The position numbers and the translations under genes are program-made. The notes beneath the pieces were generated by a model. The model made no database searches and had not been told where the DNA came from. It was given only the letters and a program-made list of their open reading frames with translations. From positions 62,285 to 126,284 of the forward strand of contig NZ_QRUF01000002.1 in the NCBI RefSeq assembly GCF_003458415.1: a DNA stretch of 64,000 nt. Direction: 5' to 3'. Below are positions 50,617-59,420 of this stretch, piece after piece; position 1 is the stretch's first letter, and every line of letters begins with the position of its first letter. The DNA is from Collinsella sp. AF25-2LB (GTDB lineage Bacteria; Actinomycetota; Coriobacteriia; Coriobacteriales; Coriobacteriaceae).

Positions 50617-51614
50617 TGCTCGTGGTAGGTGGCGCGCATTCGGGGAAGAGGACCTTCGCGCGCGAAAAGCTCGGGTTCGCGGCGGACGATTTCGTCGACG
50701 CGGCGCAGCTTGCGGAGGGCGGCGTGCCCGCGGCTTTTGCCGGCCGCGTCGCGTACCGTGCTGAGGAACTCGTACGCGCGCTCGACGCTGACCGGGCGCT
50801 CGAGCGGCTGATCGGCTTCGACGCAGTGATTCTGTCCTTGGTGGGCTCGGGGGTCGTCCCCATGCGTGCGGAAGACGCCCAATGGCGCGAGCGTGCGGGG
50901 CGCCTGGGATGCGCGCTCGCTGCGCGCGCCGACGTCGTCGTGCGCATGACGTGCGGGATTCCCCAGGTCATCAAAGGAAACCTTGCCGATGCGCCTCGAG
51001 GGACGCAGGGCGCAGGCGCGCCTTTGGAAGTCATCTTCGTGCGCCATGGTGCCACGGCGGGCACGGAAGACCATCGCTACAGCGGGGCGGGCACCGACGA
51101 GCCCCTGTCGAGCGCGGGCGAGCGCGCTTTGCGCGACCTCGCGTGCGATCGTGACGTGTTCCGTGTTATCACGAGCGGCATGGCCCGCACCGACCAGACG
51201 GCACGCATTCTCTTCCCGAACGCGGAGCTTATGGCGTGCCCCGGTCTGCGCGAGATGGATTTCGGCGACTTCGAGGGGCGAAGCGCCGCCGAGCTTAAAG
51301 AGGATGCGCGTTACCGCGTCTGGGTAGACTCCTGGTGTGAGACGCGCTGCCCGCATGGCGAGGGCAAGAGCGATTTCACCCGCCGCGTCGTCGCGGCGTT
51401 TCGGGAGGCGTGCGATTCGGAGCGCGCCCAGGGGAGTGGGCGCGCCGTCTTCGTCGTTCACGCGGGTACCGTGAAAGCGCTGCTCTCCGAGCTAGCTGTC
51501 CCGAAAATGGGATACTTCGACGTGCATACCGAGCCGGGCGGCGCATGGGCCGCCACCTGGGATGGGCGCTGCCTTCGCGACGTTCGCCCCGCTTCGGGGG
51601 GCGATGCCCGGTGA
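50613..51614 (+). CDS. Fusion of CobU-like kinase domain and CobC-like phosphatase domain
   Basis: 333 residues. Residues 1-125 resemble CobU: P-loop GGAHSGK (6-12), ILSLVGSGVVPM and MTCGIPQVIKG. The His-containing guanylylation motif of true CobU is not visible. Residues about 138-333 are a histidine phosphatase: FVRHGATAG (Arg144-His145-Gly146), SGAGTDEPLSSAGERAL, MDFGDFEG and VVHAGTVKALL. The phosphatase half would act as alpha-ribazole phosphatase (CobC). The N-terminal half may be a degenerate or specialised CobU paralogue, since an intact cobU lies two genes upstream. Confidence 0.82.
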   Translation: MMLVVGGAHSGKRTFAREKLGFAADDFVDAAQLAEGGVPAAFAGRVAYRAEELVRALDADRALERLIGFDAVILSLVGSGVVPMRAEDAQWRERAGRLGCALAARADVVVRMTCGIPQVIKGNLADAPRGTQGAGAPLEVIFVRHGATAGTEDHRYSGAGTDEPLSSAGERALRDLACDRDVFRVITSGMARTDQTARILFPNAELMACPGLREMDFGDFEGRSAAELKEDARYRVWVDSWCETRCPHGEGKSDFTRRVVAAFREACDSERAQGSGRAVFVVHAGTVKALLSELAVPKMGYFDVHTEPGGAWAATWDGRCLRDVRPASGGDAR

Positions 51615-52588
51615 TGACGATTCTTGCCGTCGCCGCCGGGTTCGCGGCCGACCTTGCCTTCGGCGACCCGCGCTGGCTTCCCCATCCCGTCGTCGCCATG
51701 GGGCACGCGATCACATGGGCCGAAGGCCGCCTGCGGGGCGCATTCCCGCAAACGTCCGCGGGCACGCGTGCCGCAGGGCTTGTGCTCGCCGTGGCGCTTC
51801 CGCTTGCGTGTGGGCTTTTGACCTGGGGTATCCTACATCTTTGCGGCATGGTTCACTCCGGCTTGCGCTTCGTGGCCGAGGCATGGGCGAGCTATCAGAT
51901 TCTCGCGACATGCGAGCTGCGCCGCCAGAGCCTGGCCGTGGCCCGCGCGTTCTCGAAGGGCGGCCTTGTCGCGGCGCGCGAAGCCGTCGGGCTCATCGTG
52001 GGACGCGACACGTCTGTTCTCGACGAGCAGGGCGTCGCGCGCGCCGCCGTGGAAACGGTGGCGGAGAACGCGAGCGACGGCGTCATCGCGCCGCTTTTCT
52101 ACCTTATGATCGGGGGTGCGCCCTTGGGCATGGCGTACAAGGCGGTGAACACGCTCGACAGCATGGTGGGCTACAAAAACGAGCGCTACATCGACTTCGG
52201 CTGCGCCTCGGCGCGCCTCGACGATGCGGTGAACTGGATTCCCTCGCGCTTATCGGCCCTGCTCATGATCGCCGTGTGCCCGATCGTTGGGCTTGACGCG
52301 TGCGGGGCGGCGCGCATCTGGCGCCGCGACAGGCGTCGCCATGCGAGCCCCAACTCGGCGCAGACCGAGTCAGCGTGTGCGGGCGCGCTCGGGCTGCGCC
52401 TGGCAGGACCCGCGGTGTATTTCGGCAAGCTCGTTGAGAAACCGACGATAGGCGACGCATCCCGCGAAATCGAGTGGGGCGACATCGCCCGGGCGACAAG
52501 GCTCATGCTCGCCGCGTCCGTATGCGCGCTCGTCGTCTTCGGCGCCGCGCGCGCGGCGGTCGTGCTCGCCGTGGGGGCGATGTCATGA
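51614..52588 (+). CDS. cbiB: Adenosylcobinamide-phosphate synthase
   Basis: 324 residues, ATG overlapping the previous stop (TGATG). ADLAFGDPRWLPHPVVAMG at the N-terminus, ETVAENASDGVIAPLFYL and YKAVNTLDSMVGYKNERY are strong CbiB/CobD signatures. Membrane helices at both ends. It attaches the aminopropanol arm to adenosylcobyric acid. Confidence 0.95.
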   Translation: MTILAVAAGFAADLAFGDPRWLPHPVVAMGHAITWAEGRLRGAFPQTSAGTRAAGLVLAVALPLACGLLTWGILHLCGMVHSGLRFVAEAWASYQILATCELRRQSLAVARAFSKGGLVAAREAVGLIVGRDTSVLDEQGVARAAVETVAENASDGVIAPLFYLMIGGAPLGMAYKAVNTLDSMVGYKNERYIDFGCASARLDDAVNWIPSRLSALLMIAVCPIVGLDACGAARIWRRDRRRHASPNSAQTESACAGALGLRLAGPAVYFGKLVEKPTIGDASREIEWGDIARATRLMLAASVCALVVFGAARAAVVLAVGAMS

Positions 52589-53808
52589 GGGAAGACCACG
52601 CTGCGTCCCGGGCTGCCGGGGGAATCCTGCGCGCCCGTACGCATGGGGGCAGTGCGCAATCGCTTGGCATCGCTTGCGAAGGGGGCGCCTCCGACTTCAT
52701 CGATTTCTCGGTGAACGTGAATCCGGCAGGCCCCTCGCCGCGCGCTGTCGCCGCAGCCTGCAAGGCGCTTTCTCGAATCGACGCCTACCCCGATAGGGAA
52801 AGCCTCGCCCTTGTTCGCGCCCTAGCGCGCGCCCAGGGCATTCCCGAAGATACTATCGTCTGCGGCGCGGGCGCGTCCGATATCATCTGGCGGCTCGCCG
52901 CGGCGGTGCGCCCGAAACGCCTCGTCGTGTGCGCGCCGACGTTCTCTGAATATGCGGAGGCGGCATCGTACTACGGCGCATGCGTGCAGGAGTTCCCGCT
53001 CTCCGATGCGGACGACTTCGACGTGCCCGCCTCCTTCGCCCACGCGATCGAGGGGCCGGGAGACGTGGCGTACCTCTGCAATCCGAACAACCCGACGGGG
53101 CGCCTCGTCGACCCCCGCGTGATCGATGCCGCGGCTTGCCGCTGCGAGCAGACGGGCGCGCTGCTCGTCGTGGATGAGTGCTTCCTCGGATTCGCGCCCG
53201 ACGCCCGCGAAAGGAGCGTGGCCGCACGCGCCGCGTGTTCGCGCCATGTGGCCGTGCTCTCCGCGTTCACCAAGCTCTACGGAATGGCGGGGGTGCGGTT
53301 GGGATATCTGATCAGTGGAAACGCCCAACTCATCGAGGGGATTCGCCGGGCGGGGCAGGCGTGGCCCGTCTCCTCGGTCGCCGAGGCCGCGGGCATCGCC
53401 GCCCTGGAAGACGTCGAATACGTCTCGCGCACGCGCGATGTATTGGCGGGCGAGCGAGCGTGGCTTTCCCACGAGCTCTCCTCGCTCGGGCTTTCCGTCG
53501 TGCCGTCGGATGCGAACTTCCTTTTAGTCCGCACGCCGGCGAAAGACTTCCCCGAGCGCCTGTATAAACAGGGGGTTTTGGTCCGCACGTGCGACTCGTT
53601 TTCGGTACTGTCCCGTTCCTGGTGCCGCGTCGCGGTGCGCACGCGCAAGGAGAACGCCCGGCTTGTGATGGCGTTCAGTCGCGCGCTTCGGGCGGAAGGC
53701 GCATCGGGCGAAGGCGAACCCGACGAACGGGGCGGCGCTTCTTGCAGCGGCGCTATGGCGGGCGCGGATGGCCGAGGCTCGGAGAAGGAGGTCGATACCC
53801 GTGGGTAG
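52585..53808 (+). CDS. cobD: L-threonine-O-3-phosphate decarboxylase
   Basis: 407 residues, ATG 52585 overlapping cbiB. Class I/II PLP fold: DFSVNVNPAGPSP, CNPNNPTGRLV, VVDECFLGF and the PLP lysine in SAFTKLYGMAGVRLGY. It supplies (R)-1-aminopropan-2-ol phosphate for CbiB. The last ~45 residues are a Gly/Ala/Glu-rich tail. No PduX-type threonine kinase is in the window. Confidence 0.9.
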   Translation: MREDHAASRAAGGILRARTHGGSAQSLGIACEGGASDFIDFSVNVNPAGPSPRAVAAACKALSRIDAYPDRESLALVRALARAQGIPEDTIVCGAGASDIIWRLAAAVRPKRLVVCAPTFSEYAEAASYYGACVQEFPLSDADDFDVPASFAHAIEGPGDVAYLCNPNNPTGRLVDPRVIDAAACRCEQTGALLVVDECFLGFAPDARERSVAARAACSRHVAVLSAFTKLYGMAGVRLGYLISGNAQLIEGIRRAGQAWPVSSVAEAAGIAALEDVEYVSRTRDVLAGERAWLSHELSSLGLSVVPSDANFLLVRTPAKDFPERLYKQGVLVRTCDSFSVLSRSWCRVAVRTRKENARLVMAFSRALRAEGASGEGEPDERGGASCSGAMAGADGRGSEKEVDTRG

Positions 53809-55300
53809 GGCGAAGCCCATCATGATCCAGGGCACCATGTCGAACGCGGGGAAGAGCCTGCTTGCGGCGGGGCTGTGCCGTGCGCTTTCGCAGGACGGCC
53901 TGCGCGTGGCTCCCTTCAAGAGCCAGAACATGGCGCTCAACAGCGGTGTCACGGCCGACGGGCTCGAGATGGGGCGCGCCCAGATCATGCAGGCCGAGGC
54001 GTGCGGCATCGCGCCCGACGTGCGCATGAACCCCATCCTGCTCAAGCCCGAAAGCGACCACCGAAGCCAGCTCATCGTGGCCGGCAAGGCGCAGGGAGCC
54101 TTTGCTGCGAGGGACTACTTCGCGCGAAAGAAGGCGCTCATGCCGCAGATTTTGGAGGCGTTCGATTCGCTCGCGGAGGAAAACGACGTCATCGTCATCG
54201 AGGGCGCCGGCAGCCCCGTCGAAATCAACCTTGCCGAAAACGACATCGTCAACATGGGGCTCGCGCGCGCCGTGTCCTCCCCCGTGCTGCTCGCGGGCGA
54301 CATCGACCCAGGCGGGGTGTTTGCCCAGCTCTACGGTACGGTCGCGCTCCTTGCGCCCGAGGACCGCGCGCTTTTGCGGGGGCTTGTGGTGAACAAGTTC
54401 CGCGGCGATGTGGAAATCCTGCGCCCGGGTTTGGCCCCGCTCGAGAAGATGTGCGGGGTTCCCGTCGTGGGGGTCGTGCCGTATCTTAAGCTCGACCTGG
54501 ACGACGAGGACTCGCTTGCGCCGCGCCTATCTGCCCGCGAGGCGCGCGGCGTCATCGACGTCGCCGTCGTGCGCCTTCCGCACCTGTCGAACTTCACCGA
54601 CTTCGACCCGCTTTCGCGCGTGCCCGGCGTGGGCGTGCGCTACGTTTCCTCGACGACCGATCTGGGCCGGCCCGACCTTGTGGTGCTCCCCGGCTCGAAG
54701 ACCACGCTTGACGACGCGCGCTGGCTTGCGGCTAGCGGCATCGGAGCCTGTGTACGCGCGCTTTCGGGCGCGGGCACGCCGGTGCTCGGCATATGCGGAG
54801 GCTACCAGCTTTTGGGAGACGAGCTTTCCGACCCGCACGGCAGGGAAGGCGTTGGCACCGCGCGCGGGCTCGGGCTCATCCCTGCAAGTACGGTGTTCAA
54901 GGAAGAAAAGCACCTCGCCCAGTCGGAGCTGCGCATCACGGGTGCCCAAGGCGCGTTCTCGGTGTGGAACGGCATGACGGCGCGCGGGTACGAGATTCAC
55001 GACGGCGAAACGACCGTCTCCTGCGCCCCTGCGGGCACGATTGGCGGCAAACCAGAAGGCGCGGCCTGCGGAAACGTGTTCGGAACCTATCTCCACGGCC
55101 TGTTCGACGAACCGGGGGTGGCACTCGCCCTCGCGCGCTCGCTCGCGCGCATGCGCGGCCTGCCCGAGAGCGTCGTGGGTGCTGAGGGCGCGGTGTCCGC
55201 GGCCGATCACCGTGCGCGCGAGTTCGACCGCCTGGCCGACTCCGTGCGCGGGGCGCTCGACATGGAGTATGTCTACCGCATTATCGAGGAGGGCGTATGA
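53801..55300 (+). CDS. cbiP: Cobyric acid synthase
   Basis: 499 residues with a GTG start at 53801 behind GGAGAAGGAGG, overlapping cobD by 8 nt. GTMSNAGKSLLAAGLCR and PFKSQNMALNSGVTADGLEMG are classic CobQ/CbiP, followed by IEGAGSPVEINLAENDIVNM and the glutaminase ICGGYQLLG. It amidates positions b, d, e and g of adenosylcobyrinate diamide. Confidence 0.96.
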   Translation: MGRAKPIMIQGTMSNAGKSLLAAGLCRALSQDGLRVAPFKSQNMALNSGVTADGLEMGRAQIMQAEACGIAPDVRMNPILLKPESDHRSQLIVAGKAQGAFAARDYFARKKALMPQILEAFDSLAEENDVIVIEGAGSPVEINLAENDIVNMGLARAVSSPVLLAGDIDPGGVFAQLYGTVALLAPEDRALLRGLVVNKFRGDVEILRPGLAPLEKMCGVPVVGVVPYLKLDLDDEDSLAPRLSAREARGVIDVAVVRLPHLSNFTDFDPLSRVPGVGVRYVSSTTDLGRPDLVVLPGSKTTLDDARWLAASGIGACVRALSGAGTPVLGICGGYQLLGDELSDPHGREGVGTARGLGLIPASTVFKEEKHLAQSELRITGAQGAFSVWNGMTARGYEIHDGETTVSCAPAGTIGGKPEGAACGNVFGTYLHGLFDEPGVALALARSLARMRGLPESVVGAEGAVSAADHRAREFDRLADSVRGALDMEYVYRIIEEGV

Positions 55301-55812
55301 TCCACGTGTATCATGGCGACGGCAAAGGCAAGACCACGGCGGCGATGGGCCTCGCCCTTCGCATGCTCGCCGCGGGCCGCCGCGTCGTCGTCGTGCAGTT
55401 CCTGAAAGACGGCGAAAGCGGGGAGGTGCGCCTGCTCGCCGAGCATTTCGGCGTGCCCGTGTTCGCGGGGAAGGCGTCGGACAAGTTTACCTGGTCCATG
55501 ACGTCGGAAGAACTTGTCGCGACGCGCGAGCTGCACGATGGGAACCTCGCTTCCGCGCTCGCCGAGCTCGAGGGCGCGCAGGAGGGGCTGCTCGTGCTCG
55601 ACGAGGCGCTCGACGCACTTTCGAAGGGGCTTGTCGACGAGGCACTCGTGGACCGCGCGCTCGATATGTCCGCGCGCGGCATCGAAGTGGCGCTCACCGG
55701 GCGCGCACCTTCCCGCAAGATCGTGGACAAGGCCGACTACATAACCGAGATGCGGTGCGAGAAACACCCCTACGCTCAGGGGATATGTGCAAGGGAAGGA
55801 GTGGAGTACTAG
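55297..55812 (+). CDS. cobO: Cob(I)alamin adenosyltransferase (CobO/BtuR type)
   Basis: 171 residues, ATG 55297 overlapping cbiP. P-loop GDGKGKTTAAMGLALR at the N-terminus, VVVVQFLKDGESGEV, and LLVLDEALDALSKGLVD (Walker B). TGRAPSRKIVDKADYITEM is the C-terminal CobO signature. It adds the adenosyl upper ligand to reduced corrinoids. Confidence 0.94.
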   Translation: MIHVYHGDGKGKTTAAMGLALRMLAAGRRVVVVQFLKDGESGEVRLLAEHFGVPVFAGKASDKFTWSMTSEELVATRELHDGNLASALAELEGAQEGLLVLDEALDALSKGLVDEALVDRALDMSARGIEVALTGRAPSRKIVDKADYITEMRCEKHPYAQGICAREGVEY

Positions 55813-56454
55813 ATGGATTCCAAGGAGATGGCGCCCGGCGACATCGAGCGGCGCAGCTTCGAGATCATCACCGAAGAGCTCGGCGGCCGGACGTTCCCGC
55901 CGCTCGAAGAGCCTGTCGTGAAGCGCGTCATCCACACCACTGCCGACTTCTCGTACGCCGATTCACTCGTGTTCACCCATGACGCCGCGCACTGTGCGCT
56001 CGACGCACTACGCGCAGGGGCCACGGTGCTCACCGACACGAACATGGCGCTCGCAGGCATAAGCAAGCCCGCGCTCGCGAAGCTCGGCTGCAAGGCCGTG
56101 TGCTACATGGCCGACCCTGATGTCGCCTCGGCTGCGCGCGCCGCGGGCACGACTCGCGCCGTTGCGAGCATGGACAAAGCTTGCGGCATCGAGGGTCCGT
56201 TCATCGTGGCCGTCGGCAACGCTCCCACAGCACTTCTGCGCCTCGCCGAGCTCATGGACGCGGGGAAGATCGCGCCCGCGCTCGTCGTTGGGGTGCCGGT
56301 CGGGTTTGTGAACGTGGTCGAGGCGAAAGAGGAGCTACTCGCGCGACGCGTGCCGGCCATCGTCGCGAGGGGTCGCAAGGGCGGCTCGACCGTGGCGGCC
56401 GCCATTATGAACGCGCTGCTCTACCAGATCACGCGCCCAGGCGGCCCGAAGTGA
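55813..56454 (+). CDS. cbiC: Cobalt-precorrin-8 methylmutase
   Basis: 213 residues, ATG directly after the cobO stop. RRSFEIITEEL near the N-terminus, VIHTTADFSYADSLVF with the conserved His, VLTDTNMALAGISKPAL and VAVGNAPTALLRL are CbiC/CobH signatures. It moves the C11 methyl to C12, giving cobyrinate. Overlaps cbiJ by 4 nt. Confidence 0.95.
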   Translation: MDSKEMAPGDIERRSFEIITEELGGRTFPPLEEPVVKRVIHTTADFSYADSLVFTHDAAHCALDALRAGATVLTDTNMALAGISKPALAKLGCKAVCYMADPDVASAARAAGTTRAVASMDKACGIEGPFIVAVGNAPTALLRLAELMDAGKIAPALVVGVPVGFVNVVEAKEELLARRVPAIVARGRKGGSTVAAAIMNALLYQITRPGGPK

Positions 56455-57224
56455 CGGCGCCCGCATCCGCGCCGGCGCTGCGCATCTTCGCCGGCACCAC
56501 CGAGGGCCGCCTTCTGTGCGAATGGGCGAGCGGGGCGGGCATCCCCGCCCGTGCCTACGCGGCAACCGAGTACGGAGGCGAGCTTTTGGGCGAGCTTCCG
56601 GGCATCGAGGTGCATGCGGGCAGGCTCGACGAGGCCGACATGGAGCGCGAGCTTTCCGGCGCGCGCATCGTCGTCGACGCCACGCACCCCTTCGCTACGC
56701 TCGCAAGCGGCAACATCCGGGCCGCTTCGCTCGCTGTGGGTGCACGATGCCTGCGCCTTGCGCGCCCGGTCGAGGCGCTGCCCAAAGGCGTCGTGTCGGT
56801 CGCGTCGATCGCCTGTGCGGCGCGCTTTCTCTCCGAGAACCCGGGTCGCGCGCTTCTCACGACGGGGAGCAAGGAGCTTGCTCCCTACACACGCGTTGCC
56901 GATTTCGCGGAGCGCTTCTTCGTGCGTGTGCTCCCGCTGCCCGGTGCTATAACGAAGTGCATCGACGCGGGGTTCTCGCCGTCGCACGTCATCGGCATGC
57001 AGGGGCCCTTCACCCGCGAGCTCAACGAGGCGATGCTTCGGCAGGTGGGCGCCCAGTGGCTTGTGACCAAGGACTCGGGAACCGTAGGCGGCACGGCCGA
57101 GAAGATCGCCTCCGCGCGCGGCGTGGGAGCGCACTGTATCGTGGTCGCCCGTCCCGCCGAGGGAGGCGGAGCCCTTTCGCTTCGGGAAGTGGAAGACGCG
57201 CTCTTACGGGAGCTCGCGCGCTAG
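56451..57224 (+). CDS. cbiJ: Cobalt-precorrin-6A reductase
   Basis: 257 residues with a GTG start at 56451 overlapping the cbiC stop. IFAGTTEGRLLCEWASGAG is the nucleotide-binding opening of CbiJ/CobK, followed by VVDATHPFATLAS, LTTGSKELAPY, VIGMQGPFTRELNEAML and VTKDSGTVGGTAEKI. It reduces the macrocycle with NAD(P)H. Last gene of the operon; no clear intrinsic terminator follows apart from the palindrome at 57357. Confidence 0.94.
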   Translation: MTAPASAPALRIFAGTTEGRLLCEWASGAGIPARAYAATEYGGELLGELPGIEVHAGRLDEADMERELSGARIVVDATHPFATLASGNIRAASLAVGARCLRLARPVEALPKGVVSVASIACAARFLSENPGRALLTTGSKELAPYTRVADFAERFFVRVLPLPGAITKCIDAGFSPSHVIGMQGPFTRELNEAMLRQVGAQWLVTKDSGTVGGTAEKIASARGVGAHCIVVARPAEGGGALSLREVEDALLRELAR

Positions 57225-57273
57225 GCGCTCGCCACGCCTGCGCGCCCTCTCGCCCGCGAGGAGGAGCGCCCCG

Positions 57274-57348
57274 AGCAAGCTCGACCCGTACAAGCCCGTC
57301 ATCCGCCAAAAGCTCGAGGACGACGCCCGGAACCGGCGCAAGCAGCCC
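57274..57348 (+). mobile_element. IS21-family IstA transposase remnant at right edge of cobalamin island
   Basis: 25 codons read SKLDPYKPVIRQKLEDDARN then RRKQ, closely resembling the IstA segment S-K-L-D-P-Y/F-K-x-x-I-x-x-x-L ... R-N-R-R-K-Q-R-H-T before its catalytic core. The match stops where the palindromic element begins. It is a broken piece with no start codon. Confidence 0.65.
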
Positions 57349-57356
57349 TTCAATAA

Positions 57357-57421
57357 GTTGCGGTGAAATAGTGTCTGTTTTTGCTGCTAGATAGCATATT
57401 CAGTCCCTAATTCACCGCAAC
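57357..57421. repeat. Dispersed palindromic element, copy 2
   Basis: Arms 57357-57377 and 57401-57421 pair at 18 of 21 positions and share the TTGCGGTGAA...GACTG arm sequence with the element at 26515-26577. The loops differ. It lies exactly where the IS21 remnant and the cobalamin island end, 15 nt before the stop of the minus-strand permease gene. Confidence 0.7.
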
Positions 57422-57435
57422 TTGTTGGTGGTGAC

Positions 57436-58650
57436 TTACTGGTAGCGTAGGCACTCCACCGGGTTGAGCTTTGCCGCGCGTCGAGCGGGGTAGAAGCCAA
57501 AGATTACGCCGATGCCGACGGAGACGGCGAAGGCCAGCAGCACCGTGGCGATTGAAAAACTCGGTGTGATTTGCCCGCTGGCACCGAGCTCGCCAAGAAT
57601 CCCGGATCCGGAGGCAAACATCGCAAGAGCCCAGGCCAGCAGATAGCCAATCAGGACACCCAACAGTCCGCCGGTGACGCACAGCGCCGAGGACTCGGCC
57701 AAAAACTGGGCGGTAATATCGCGACGACTGGCGCCCAGAGCGCGGCGGATGCCGATCTCGCGGATGCGCTCAGTCACGTTGGTGAGCATCATATTCATAA
57801 TGCCGATACCGCCGACAAGCAGCGAGATGCTGGCGACAGCACCCATGATGAGCGAGAACGCGCCCATAAAGGAGTTGAGTGCATCGATGGCGCTTTTCAT
57901 GGATGTCGCCGATACACTGTCGTACTCATCCTCCTCCGCGATGCCCTTTATCGCGTGCACCTTGGACTCGATGGTCTTGCAGAGCTCATCCATGTCCGTG
58001 CCCTCGGCGGCAAGTGCCGTCACGCTGGGGAATGAAGGATTCTCGTCACCAAACAGGCCGGAGATGGTTTCGCGTGGCATATACAGCGTGAGCGAGCCCA
58101 TGGAGTCGCTGCCACCATCTATCACGCCTACAATCTGCACCTCGCCGTTGGACACCTTGATGGTTTTCCCCAGCGCATCCTGTTCGTTGCCGTAAAGCTG
58201 ATCGGCGCCGTTGCGGCTGATGAGCGCCACGCGCGAGCCTGACTGGGACTCGGCCTGGGAATAGGTGCGCCCCGCAACGAGCTTGCTGGCCCCCACGGCG
58301 TCTAGCATGTCGCTATCGACACCTTGTGCCATGACGGTATAGCTTTTATCGCCGGTCTTGTACTCGGTATACGCGCTGTCGACAATGCCGATCTGCTCTA
58401 TCTGCGGCACCAGTTTTTGAAGCTTCTCGATGTCCGACTCGGTGAGTTCTTGCGACGAATAGATTTGCACCATGCGTGCCGCATTGAGACCCAGACTGTT
58501 GACCAGGCTGTTTTGGATGCCGCCGATGAGCGAAGTCATGGCGATTACCGAGGCGATGCCGATGACAATGCCCAGGATGGTGAGCAGGCTGCGCCCCTTG
58601 TTGGCTTCGAGCGAGTGAAGGGCTTCCTGGATGAGATCGCGGGCGCTCAT
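57436..58650 (-). CDS. MacB-like ABC transporter permease
   Basis: 404 residues. The first helix includes GRSLLTILGIVIGIASVIAM, the MacB/FtsX opening. A large extracytoplasmic domain (about 50-270) is followed by three helices with IGIMNMMLTNVTERIREIGIRRALGASRRDI and the C-terminal FGFYPARRAAKLNPVECLRY. With the adjacent ATPase and fusion protein it forms a tripartite-like exporter for peptides, antibiotics or other compounds, here without an outer membrane. Overlaps the ATPase gene by 4 nt. Confidence 0.92.
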   Translation of the reverse strand: MSARDLIQEALHSLEANKGRSLLTILGIVIGIASVIAMTSLIGGIQNSLVNSLGLNAARMVQIYSSQELTESDIEKLQKLVPQIEQIGIVDSAYTEYKTGDKSYTVMAQGVDSDMLDAVGASKLVAGRTYSQAESQSGSRVALISRNGADQLYGNEQDALGKTIKVSNGEVQIVGVIDGGSDSMGSLTLYMPRETISGLFGDENPSFPSVTALAAEGTDMDELCKTIESKVHAIKGIAEEDEYDSVSATSMKSAIDALNSFMGAFSLIMGAVASISLLVGGIGIMNMMLTNVTERIREIGIRRALGASRRDITAQFLAESSALCVTGGLLGVLIGYLLAWALAMFASGSGILGELGASGQITPSFSIATVLLAFAVSVGIGVIFGFYPARRAAKLNPVECLRYQ

Positions 58651-59420
58651 GCCACCACTCCTTTCGGCGGGTTGGCGGGGGCGGAAATCATGGGCAGGCT
58701 ATCTACGGCGCTGCGTAGGGTCCGCGGTGCATGTGGAATATACGCGCCGTCGTGAATGCGACCGTCGCGGATGGTCACGGCACGGTCGGCCTCGGCGGCG
58801 ATGCCGGGGTCGTGTGTGATAAGCACGATGGTTTTGCCGCGCTTCTGGAGCTTATGGAAGGTCTCCATCACAAGCGCTCCGGTGGCGGAGTCTAGGTTTC
58901 CCGTTGGCTCATCGGCCAGGATGATGGGCGGGTCATTGACGAGGGCGCGCGCGATGGCGACACGCTGCATCTGGCCGCCCGAGAGCTCGGATATGCGGTG
59001 GTCCCAGTGGTCGACGGGCAGCGTGACGGCCTGCAGCGCGTGCACGGCGCGCATTTCGCGCTGGCTACGGGACACATTGGTGTAGGCCAGCGGCAGCATC
59101 ACATTTTCGATAACCGACAGGCGCGGCAGCAGGTTGAAGCTCTGAAAGACAAAGCCAATGCTCAGGGCGCGAACTTCGGTGAGCTCGTCATCATCGAGCT
59201 CGGCCACGTTGAGCCCTTGCAGGTAGTAGTCGCCCGCCGTCGGCTTATCCAGGCAGCCTAGGATGTTCATGAGCGTTGATTTTCCCGAGCCCGAAGGGCC
59301 GGTAATGGCGACGAACTCGCCGGGATTTACCGCCAGGCTCACGTTATGCAGGATGTGGGCGCAACCTGCCTCGCTCTCAAAGATGCGGTGCACGTTGCGG
59401 ATGTCGATAACGGGACGCAT
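58647..59420 (-). CDS. MacB/LolD-type ABC transporter ATP-binding protein
   Basis: 257 residues. Walker A GPSGSGKSTLMNILGCLDKPT, FVFQSFNLLPRLSVIENV, signature LSGGQMQRVAIARAL and Walker B PIILADEPTGNLDS give the LolD/MacB profile. The C-terminal ~30 residues are a short tail beyond the domain. The start touches the stop of the fusion protein gene, so the three genes are coupled. Confidence 0.94.
   Translation of the reverse strand: MRPVIDIRNVHRIFESEAGCAHILHNVSLAVNPGEFVAITGPSGSGKSTLMNILGCLDKPTAGDYYLQGLNVAELDDDELTEVRALSIGFVFQSFNLLPRLSVIENVMLPLAYTNVSRSQREMRAVHALQAVTLPVDHWDHRISELSGGQMQRVAIARALVNDPPIILADEPTGNLDSATGALVMETFHKLQKRGKTIVLITHDPGIAAEADRAVTIRDGRIHDGAYIPHAPRTLRSAVDSLPMISAPANPPKGVVA

Noticed and set aside
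57225..57273. Possible continuation of cbiJ or an extra small gene before the IS21 remnant
   Set aside because: cbiJ ends normally at TAG 57222-57224 with full length; the following 49 nt are Arg/Pro-rich filler with no start signal.
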